Assembly (NCBI GenBank): GCA_005503335.1
Contig: SCMQ01000008.1
Location: 1-64,000 of the forward strand
DNA length: 64,000 nucleotides
DNA from: Comamonadaceae bacterium 2FH
Lineage (GTDB): Bacteria > Pseudomonadota > Gammaproteobacteria > Burkholderiales > Burkholderiaceae_C
Direction: 5' to 3'
Shown here: positions 35,898 to 43,700 of the stretch, in pieces
How positions within the stretch are numbered: the first letter of the stretch is position 1
Layout: every line of letters starts with the position of its first letter
The notes under the pieces: generated by a model
The model's database searches: none
The model's input: only the letters and a program-made list of their open reading frames with translations
Told to the model about the DNA's origin: nothing
Made by a program: the position numbers and the translations under genes

Positions 35898-38063
35898 ATG
35901 TCCGAAGAGCAAAGCCGGGTTCCGGACCACGCATCGATGGTGGTGGCGGAGCCCGACGAGTTACTGTCCTGCCTGTTGATCGTGGCGCGCGCCCACGGCG
36001 AGGCCCTGACGCGCGACGCCGTCATGGCCGGCCTGCCGGCCGAGCACCAGCGCCTGACCCCGGGCCTGTTTGCCCGCGCCGCCCGGCGGGCGCAGCTCAG
36101 CAGCCAGCTGGTGCGCAAGGAACTGCAGCGCCTGAACGCCGCGCTGCTGCCGGCCGTCCTGCTGCTGCATGAAGAGCGGGCCTGCGTGCTGCTGGGTTTC
36201 AACGAGGACCGCCGCACCGCCCGGGTGGTCTATCCCGAGCTCGGCGACGCACCGGTCACGGTGGACCTGGCCGACCTGGCGGCCGACTACACCGGCGTGG
36301 CCATCTACCTGCGGCCCAGGCTGCGCTTCGACGCCCGCACGCCCCAGGTGAGCGGCGGACGCCACGGCCACTGGTTCTGGAGCGTGATCGCCGAAAGCTA
36401 CCCGCTGTACCGCGACGTGCTGCTGGCGGCCCTGCTGGCCAACCTGTTCGCCCTGGGCATGCCGCTGTTCGTGATGAACGTCTACGACCGCGTGGTGCCC
36501 AACCAGGCCGTGGACACGCTCTGGGTGCTGTCGCTGGGCCTGCTGCTGATGCTGGTGAGCGACCTGGTGCTGCGCACGCTGCGCGGCCGCTTCATCGACC
36601 TGGCCAGCAGCCGCTCGGACGTCAAGCTCTCGGCCTTCATCATGGAGCGCGTGCTGGGCATGCGCATGGAGCAGCGGCCGGCCTCGGCGGGCTCCTTCGC
36701 TTCCAACCTGCGCGCCTTCGAGTCGGTGCGCGACTTCATAGGCTCGGCCACCGTGACGGCCTTCATCGACCTGCCGTTCGGCCTGATCTTCATGATCGTG
36801 ATCGGCTGGATCGCCTGGCCCATGCTGATCCCGCTGCTGCTCGGCGGCATCGTCATGCTGCTCTACGCCCTGGCCGTGCAGGGGCGCATGCACGAGCTGG
36901 CCGAGACCACCTACCGCGCCGGCGCCCAGCGCAACGCCACGCTGATCGAGGGCCTGGTGGGCTTCGAGACCATCAAGGCCCTGGGCGCCGAGTCGCCGGT
37001 CCAGCGCAAGTGGGAGCAGAGCGCGGTGCTGCTGGCGCGCGTGGGGACCCAGCTGCGCCTGCTGTCGGCCAGCGCCAGCAACGGCTCGGCCTTCGTGCAG
37101 CAGACCATCAACATGGTGATCGTGATCCTGGGCGTCTACATGATCGCCGAGCGCGAGCTGTCCATGGGCGGCCTGATCGCCTGCACCATGCTGGCCTCGC
37201 GCGCCATGGCGCCGGTGGGTGCGGTGGCGGGCCTGCTGGTGCAGTACCACACGGCCGCCACGGCGCTGAGCTCGCTCGACACCATGATGCAAAGCGAGGT
37301 CGAGCGGCCCGAGGGCGCGAACTTCATCAGCCGCGGCCACCTGCGCGGCGCGATCGAATTCCGCGACGTGAGCTTCACCTACCCGGGCCAGCACCAGCCC
37401 GCGTTGCGCAACGTGAGCCTGAGCATCAAGCCCGGCGAGCGCGTGGCCATCCTGGGGCGCATAGGCTCGGGCAAGACCACGCTGGAAAAGCTCATCCTCG
37501 GCCTGTACCGGCCGAGCTCGGGTGCCGTGCTGGTCGACGGCATCGACCAGCGCCAGCTCGACCCGGCCGAGTTGCGGCGCCAGATCGGCTACGTGCAGCA
37601 GGACGTCATGCTGTTCTACGGCACGCTGCGCGACAACATCACCATGGGCGCGCCGCTGGCCGACGACCGCGCCGTGGTGCGGGCCGCCGAGCTGGCCGGC
37701 CTGATCGGCATGGTGAACGCCCATCCCCAGGGCTTCGACATGCTGGTCGGCGAGCGCGGCGAGTCGCTTTCGGGCGGCCAGCGCCAGGGCGTGGCGATCG
37801 CCCGCGCCGTGATCAACGATCCCCCCATACTGTTGCTCGACGAACCCACGGCCTCGATGGACCATTCCAGCGAGGAGGACGTCAAGCGCCGCCTGACCGC
37901 GTTCGCGCAGGGCAAGACCGTGCTGATCATCAGCCACCGCACCTCCCTGCTCGACCTGGCCGACCGCCTGATCGTGATGGACAACGGGCGCATCGTCGCC
38001 GACGGTCCGAAGGAGCAGGTCGTCACTGCCCTGAAGCAGGGCCGCATCGGAAAGGCCAGCTGA
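35898..38063 (+). CDS. lapB: Type I secretion ABC transporter (LapB-like permease/ATPase)
   Basis: Inner-membrane ATPase that would export the large adhesin encoded downstream, 721 residues. Domains in order: an N-terminal C39-like domain (about 15-140) without an obvious catalytic triad, a six-helix transmembrane domain (about 165-440), and an ATPase with Walker A GRIGSGKTT, signature LSGGQRQ and Walker B ILLLDEPTAS. A non-cleaving C39-like domain is typical of RTX/LapA exporters, whose substrates carry a C-terminal secretion signal. Overlaps the HlyD-like gene by one base. The symbol is by analogy with Pseudomonas. Confidence 0.92.
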   Translation: MSEEQSRVPDHASMVVAEPDELLSCLLIVARAHGEALTRDAVMAGLPAEHQRLTPGLFARAARRAQLSSQLVRKELQRLNAALLPAVLLLHEERACVLLGFNEDRRTARVVYPELGDAPVTVDLADLAADYTGVAIYLRPRLRFDARTPQVSGGRHGHWFWSVIAESYPLYRDVLLAALLANLFALGMPLFVMNVYDRVVPNQAVDTLWVLSLGLLLMLVSDLVLRTLRGRFIDLASSRSDVKLSAFIMERVLGMRMEQRPASAGSFASNLRAFESVRDFIGSATVTAFIDLPFGLIFMIVIGWIAWPMLIPLLLGGIVMLLYALAVQGRMHELAETTYRAGAQRNATLIEGLVGFETIKALGAESPVQRKWEQSAVLLARVGTQLRLLSASASNGSAFVQQTINMVIVILGVYMIAERELSMGGLIACTMLASRAMAPVGAVAGLLVQYHTAATALSSLDTMMQSEVERPEGANFISRGHLRGAIEFRDVSFTYPGQHQPALRNVSLSIKPGERVAILGRIGSGKTTLEKLILGLYRPSSGAVLVDGIDQRQLDPAELRRQIGYVQQDVMLFYGTLRDNITMGAPLADDRAVVRAAELAGLIGMVNAHPQGFDMLVGERGESLSGGQRQGVAIARAVINDPPILLLDEPTASMDHSSEEDVKRRLTAFAQGKTVLIISHRTSLLDLADRLIVMDNGRIVADGPKEQVVTALKQGRIGKAS

Positions 38064-39478
38064 TGGCAGCGCTGAACGAAGCATGGTTTGAGCGGCTGGG
38101 GCGCTGGGTCAAACGCCTGACCGAGGCCACCCAGAGGGCGTTCGGCAGCCTGGTGCTGCGCCTGACGCCGGTGGAGGTGGAGCAGCGGCTCGATTGGCGC
38201 AGCGAGGCCGACTGGGCGGTGCTGCAGCAGGAGCCGCTGCGCGCGCGCGGCCTGCTGCGCATCGTGGCCGTGGTGATCGGGCTGCTGCTGCTGTGGGCCG
38301 CCTTCGCCGAGGTGGACGAAGTCACGCGCGGCCTGGGCAAGGTGGTGCCGACCAGCCAGGTGCAGGTGATCCAGAGCGTGGACGGCGGGGTGGTGGAGTC
38401 GCTGGACGTGCGCGAGGGCCAGGTGGTGGACGCCGGCCAGCTGCTGCTGCGCGTCGACCCCACGCGCTTCATGTCCAACATGCTGGAAAGCCGGGCCGCC
38501 CAGCTGTCCCTGCAGGCCAAGGCGCTGCGCCTGCAGGCGCTGACGCGCGGCGAGCCGTTCAACCCCTCGCCCGAACTGCTCAAGGAGGCGCCCGACGTGG
38601 TGGCCCAGGAGCAGCGCCTCTACATGTCGCGGCGCGAAGGCATACAGGCGCAGATCTCGATCTCGCAGAACCAGCTGGTCCAGCGCCAACAGGAGCTCAA
38701 CGAGGTGCGTGCGCGGCGCGAGCAGGCCGAGCGCAGCCTGGAGCTCACGCTCAGGGAGCTCAACGCCACGCGCCCCATGGTCGCCACCGGCGCCGTGTCC
38801 GAGGTCGAGGTGCTGCGCCTGGAGCGCGACGTGGCCCGCCTGCGCGGCGACCGCGACCAGCTCGGCGCCCAGAGCCTGCGCGTGCAGGCCGCCATCCTGG
38901 AGGCGCAGCGCCGCATCGACGAGGTCCAGCTCAGCAACCGCAACGAGATGAGCGCCGAGCTGTCCGAGACCATGAGCAAGCTGTCCTCGCTGTCGCAGGG
39001 CGGGCGCGCGCTGGAGGACAAGGTCAAGCATGCCGACATCAAGTCGCCGGTGCGCGGCACCGTCAAGCGCCTGCTGGTCAACACCGTGGGTGGCGTGGTC
39101 CAGCCCGGCAAGGAGGTGGTCGAGATCGTGCCGCTGGACGACACCCTGATCCTCGAGGCCCAGGTCAATCCCAAGGACATCGCCTTCCTGCGGCCGGGCC
39201 AGCAGGCCGTGGTCAAGTTCACGGCCTACGACTACGCCGTCTACGGCGGCCTGAATGCCGAGCTCATCAACATCGGCGCCGACACCGTGGTCGACGAGAA
39301 GGGCAATGCCTTCTACTTGGTGCGCGTGCGCACCCACAAGCCCAAGCTGGGCGACGGCCTGCCCATCATCCCGGGCATGGTAGCCCAGGTGGACATCCTG
39401 ACTGGCAAGAAGACCGTGCTGTCCTACCTGCTCAAGCCCGTGCTGCGGGCCAAGGCGAACGCGCTGACCGAGCGATGA
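38063..39478 (+). CDS. lapC: HlyD-family type I secretion adaptor (LapC-like)
   Basis: Membrane fusion protein linking the ABC exporter to the outer-membrane channel, 471 residues. It has a cytoplasmic N-terminus, one membrane helix at about residues 68-88 (LLRIVAVVIGLLLLWAAFAE), a lipoyl half-motif (VQVIQSVDGGVVESLDV), a long coiled coil (about 160-310) and the C-terminal HlyD signature region (VKHADIKSPVRGTVKRLLV). ATG at 38063 overlaps the lapB-like stop codon; its stop overlaps the LuxR-like gene start. All three genes are thus translationally linked. Confidence 0.93.
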   Translation: MAALNEAWFERLGRWVKRLTEATQRAFGSLVLRLTPVEVEQRLDWRSEADWAVLQQEPLRARGLLRIVAVVIGLLLLWAAFAEVDEVTRGLGKVVPTSQVQVIQSVDGGVVESLDVREGQVVDAGQLLLRVDPTRFMSNMLESRAAQLSLQAKALRLQALTRGEPFNPSPELLKEAPDVVAQEQRLYMSRREGIQAQISISQNQLVQRQQELNEVRARREQAERSLELTLRELNATRPMVATGAVSEVEVLRLERDVARLRGDRDQLGAQSLRVQAAILEAQRRIDEVQLSNRNEMSAELSETMSKLSSLSQGGRALEDKVKHADIKSPVRGTVKRLLVNTVGGVVQPGKEVVEIVPLDDTLILEAQVNPKDIAFLRPGQQAVVKFTAYDYAVYGGLNAELINIGADTVVDEKGNAFYLVRVRTHKPKLGDGLPIIPGMVAQVDILTGKKTVLSYLLKPVLRAKANALTER

Positions 39479-40149
39479 ACACCTGGCACTACTTCCTCCT
39501 GGCCTCGCGCGCCGGCGTACCGGCGCGCTGGCGCGAGGCCTTCCCCGGTGGCCAGACGCTAGCCGAGGCGGGCCTGATGGACCGCCTGGGCAGCACGGCG
39601 CGGGACGGCCGCCTGGTCTGGCTCAGCACGGCCGATGTGCGCTGGCATGCGCACCTGCGCCAGATCCTGCAGGCCTGGCCCGCCGAGCGCGTGGTGCTGC
39701 TGTCCAGCGAACCGAACGACCGCGAGGGCCTGCGCGCCATGGAGGAGGGGGCGAGCGGCTATGCCCATGCCTATGCGGTGCCCGAGCTGCTGCAGGAAGT
39801 GGCGCTGGTGGTGGCCCACGGCGGCCTGTGGGTCGGCCCCAGCCTGATCCAGCGCCTGCTCGGCGCCACGCGCGTGGCGCTGGCCCGCCGGGCGGATCCG
39901 CCGGACGAGGAGGTCGCCGCGTCCGAGGCCGCGCCGGCCCTCGAGGGCCTGTCGGCGCGCGAGGCCGAGGTGGCCAGGGCCGTCGTGGCGGGCCGCTCCA
40001 ACAAGGAGGTGGCGGCCCTGCTGCACATCTCCGAGCGCACCGTCAAGGCGCATCTGGGCGCCGTGTTCGACAAGCTGGGGGTGCGCGACCGCCTGCAGCT
40101 GGCCCTGCGCCTGGCCGCCACCGCGGGGGCCACCGACCGAGCCGCATGA
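39475..40149 (+). CDS. LuxR-type HTH regulator with degenerate receiver-like N-terminus
   Basis: A 224-residue DNA-binding protein. The C-terminal LuxR/NarL HTH is clear (LSAREAEVARAVVAGRSNKEV then HISERTVKAHLGAVFDKLGV). The N-terminal ~120 residues resemble a response-regulator receiver fold (VVLLSSEPNDREGLRAMEEGASGYAHAYAVPELL), but the acidic pocket and phospho-Asp of true receivers are not evident. It overlaps the HlyD-like gene (ATGA), so it is produced with the secretion apparatus. Likely controls adhesin or secretion genes; this is inference from location. Confidence 0.85.
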   Translation: MNTWHYFLLASRAGVPARWREAFPGGQTLAEAGLMDRLGSTARDGRLVWLSTADVRWHAHLRQILQAWPAERVVLLSSEPNDREGLRAMEEGASGYAHAYAVPELLQEVALVVAHGGLWVGPSLIQRLLGATRVALARRADPPDEEVAASEAAPALEGLSAREAEVARAVVAGRSNKEVAALLHISERTVKAHLGAVFDKLGVRDRLQLALRLAATAGATDRAA

Positions 40150-40169
40150 ACGAGAAGGAGAGCCTCACG

Positions 40170-40550
40170 ATGTCATCCCCTGCCGCGCCCCTGCTATGCC
40201 GCCGTGATGCCGAGGGCCGCATCGTGGCCCTGACCCGGCAAGCCCTGAGCGAGGACGAGGCGCGGGCCGGCGGCTGGGAGGCGGCGCCGGCGGGCGATCC
40301 GGCCGTGGACCATTTCCTGCGCGGGGTCGCCAGCGAGACCAACCCCCTGAGCCTGACCGACGCCGGCATGGGGCGCGTCACCGAGGACCTGATCGACGTG
40401 CTGATCGACCGCGGCGTGATCCAGTTCACCGACCTGCCGGTGGCCGCGCAGGCCAAGCTGCTGCAGCGGCGCCAGACCCGCGCCCAGCTGGCCCATCGCC
40501 TCAAGCTGCTGGCCGACGAAGGCGACGAGCGCGACGACGGGCTGATCTGA
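40170..40550 (+). CDS. Small protein of unknown function in the adhesin operon
   Basis: A 126-residue soluble protein with no signal peptide or membrane helix. I recognise no catalytic domain. Similar proteins are sometimes labelled tryptophan synthase beta-like in databases, but nothing here supports that activity. The conserved-looking core is DAGMGRVTEDLIDVLIDRG followed by FTDLPVAAQAKLLQRRQTRAQL and an acidic tail. The ATG at 40170 has AAGGAG nine bases upstream and is preferred to the ATG at 40146 that overlaps the LuxR stop codon. It ends at a terminator before the adhesin gene, suggesting an accessory role in secretion or regulation. Confidence 0.75.
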   Translation: MSSPAAPLLCRRDAEGRIVALTRQALSEDEARAGGWEAAPAGDPAVDHFLRGVASETNPLSLTDAGMGRVTEDLIDVLIDRGVIQFTDLPVAAQAKLLQRRQTRAQLAHRLKLLADEGDERDDGLI

Positions 40551-40551
40551 A

Positions 40552-40571
40552 GGCGCCGCCGGCGCTTTTTC
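40552..40571 (+). terminator. Terminator after lapBC-regulator operon
   Basis: GCGCC (40553-40557), loop GCC, GGCGC (40561-40565), followed by five T. It separates the secretion operon from the adhesin gene; about 195 bases then remain to the adhesin start. Confidence 0.7.
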
Positions 40572-40767
40572 TGCCCAGGGATGGGGTTTTGCGCCCCCGT
40601 CAGCCCTTCCGAAGCGGTTTTGGGGGGCGCCAGCCGTCTGCGCCGGCCCAAACCTGTACCAAAGTGCAATAGGCAAGCCCAGGTGGCGGCAGTAGTCTTG
40701 AGCTACTTGGTTCGCAAGCCGCCTCGAGCGTGCGGACCACAACTCGAACCATCAGCCGGAGAACATC

Positions 40768-43700
40768 ATGGCCCAGTTTGCTACCGTCGTTGCCATCAAG
40801 GGGAATGGCACCGTCTTTGCTGTTGACGCCCAGGGCAATAGCCGTGCATTGAAAGTGGGGGACGTCCTGCAGAAGGGCGAAACCGTGCGCACCGTGGGCG
40901 ATGTTCAGGTCGAGCTCATGATGGAGGACGGCCGCCTGCTCAGTGTCGCGCCGGCGCAGAGCGTGCGGCTCGACGAGCAGGTGACCGACTCCGACCAGCG
41001 CCCCAGCGCGCAGGACAGCGCCGTGGCCGCCCCTGCCGCCATCGACGCCGTGATCCAGGCCCTGGAGCGCGGCGGCGACCTGAGCCAGGAACTCGAGGCC
41101 GCGGCGGCCGGCCTGGGCGGCGGTGCCGGCGGCGCCGCCGACGGCGGCAACAGCTTCGTGCGCCTGCTGCGCATCACCGAGCCGCTGGAGCCGCTGGCCT
41201 ACAACTACAGCTTCGCGGCGCCCGAGATCGAGCCGGATATTCAGGCCGTTCCCGAGGAGACCCAGGAACCCACGGTCAGCGTCGGCATCACGATAGGCGC
41301 GCAGGTGGGCCAGGGCCAGGGCGGTCCGGGGCTGATCTCCGGCGAGATCATTCAGGGCGGCGTTTCCGGGGTGGGGGTGCCGGAGGGGTCCGACGGAAAC
41401 GCACATTCTGTCACCTTCCTGATCTCGCTGAACCAGGTCGCCACGACCGACGTGACGGTCACCTACACCATCGTGCCCGGCACCGCGAGCCATCCGGCCG
41501 ATTATTTCGACGGCGCGACTACCGGTACGGTCACCATCCCTGCGGGCTACACCGGCTTTTTCGTGACCGAGAACATCGTCGGCGACATTCTCGTCGAAGG
41601 TGATGAAACCTTCACCATCGTCCTGAGCAATCCCATAGGGGCTACGCTGACCAACGACACGGCGACCGTGACCATCGTCGACGACGACCACGCTCCTGTG
41701 GCGGTGGACGATGCCAACAGCCTGACCGAAGACCAGATCTCCGTTTCGGGCAACGTACTGCCCAACGACTCGGACGTGGACGGCCAGACGCTGTCCGTGG
41801 TGGGTCCCTCCGTTACCGTGACCAATGCCTACGGCACGCTGGTCCTCAACAGCGCGACCGGTGGCTACACCTTCACGATGAACGAGGCCACGCAGGCCGC
41901 CGCGCAGGCGCTGGACGATGGGGAAGCCATCAACATGGTCTTTCCCGATGTGTACCGGGTGACTGACGGCGCCAACCTCAGCAACCTCGCCGACATCACC
42001 ATCACCATCACCGGCACGAATGACGTGCCGATCATCACGACCAACAGTGGTGAGCCTGGGGGTGCCAACGACCTGGTGTTCGAGTCCGGCCTGGCCATCA
42101 TCGGGTCCGACGCGGGCGCGAACAGCGAATTTGCGTCCGGGACCTTCACGGTGTCGGATGCGGATGGTCTGGACGACATCCAGAGCGTGACGATCAACGG
42201 CGATACGGTAGCGATCGGCAGCCTGGTGGGTCACAGCTTCGCCGGCGCGAACGGCACGCTGACCGTGACGGCCTACAGCGGCGGCGTTGCCAGCTACATC
42301 TACGAGCTGACGAGCACGACCACGGATGTGGATGGCACGGAGACCGATGTCTTCACCCTGACGACTTTCGACGGCACAGCGACTTCTGCGCCCGCGGCGA
42401 TCACCATCGAAATCATCGACGACGTGCCCAGCGTGACGGCGGGCGCGGTGGCTGACGGCGGCATCACGCTGACCACGCAGGACGCGGAGACGGACGGTGT
42501 GCCGACGGACACGGACACGGCCAGCGCGAGCTTCGCGGCGGCCTTCCTGGCGGCGGCGGTGCCGGTGTACGGAGCCGACGGCGCTGGCAGCACCGTGATT
42601 AGCGGCTACAGCCTGAGCGTGCTGGATGCGAGCTCGGGGCTGAGCAGCAACGGCCTGGCGATCACGCTGGCCAAGGTGGGCAACGACGTGGTGGGCAGCA
42701 CCACGGCGGGCGAAGTGTTCCGCATCAGCGTCGCAAGCGACGGCACCGTGACGCTGACGCAGTCGGCCGAGCTGGACCATGTGGGCGCGGGTAACGACCT
42801 GCAGATCGCGCTGGCGGCGGGCAAGGTGAGCCTGAGCGCGACGGCGACCACCACGGACGGAGACGGCGACACGGCCACGGCGACGGTGAGCGCGGACCTG
42901 GGCGGCAACATCCGCTTCGACGACGACGTGCCCAGCGTGACGGCGGGCGCGGTGGCCGACGGCGGCATCACGCTGACCACGCAGGACGCGGAGACGGACG
43001 GTGTGCCGACGGACACGGACACGGCCAGCGCGAGCTTCGCGGCGGCCTTCCTGGCGGCGGCGGTACCGGTGTACGGAGCCGACGGCGCTGGCAGCACCGT
43101 GATCAGCGGCTACACGCTGTCGATCACGGGAGGCAACGGCACGGCCTCTGGGCTCACCAGCAACGGCCTGGCGATCACGCTGGCCAAGGTGGGCAACGAC
43201 GTGGTGGGCAGCACCACGGCGGGCGAAGTGTTCCGCATCAGCGTCGCAAGCGACGGCACCGTGACGCTGACGCAGTCGGCCGAGCTGGACCATGTGGGCG
43301 CGGGTAACGACCTGCAGATCGCGCTGGCGGCGGGCAAGGTGAGCCTGAGCGCGACGGCCACGACCACGGACGGCGATGGCGACACGGCGACGGCGCAGGT
43401 GAGCGCGGACCTGGGCGGCAACATCCGCTTCGACGACGACGTGCCCAGCGTGACGGCGGGCGCGGTGGCTGACGGCGGCATCACGCTGACCACGCAGGAC
43501 GCGGAGACGGACGGTGTGCCGACGGACACGGACACGGCCAGCGCGAGCTTCGCGGCGGCCTTCCTGGCGGCGGCGGTGCCGGTGTACGGAGCCGACGGCG
43601 CTGGCAGCACCGTGATTAGCGGCTACAGCCTGAGCGTGCTGGATGCGAGCTCGGGGCTGAGCAGCAACGGCCTGGCGATCACGCTGGCCAAGGTGGGCAA

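Noticed and set aside
40572-40767. Sigma-54-type promoter upstream of the adhesin
   Set aside because: A TGGCGGC-like box is present, but the spacing to a GC-containing -12 element does not fit the consensus. No convincing promoter can be called there.
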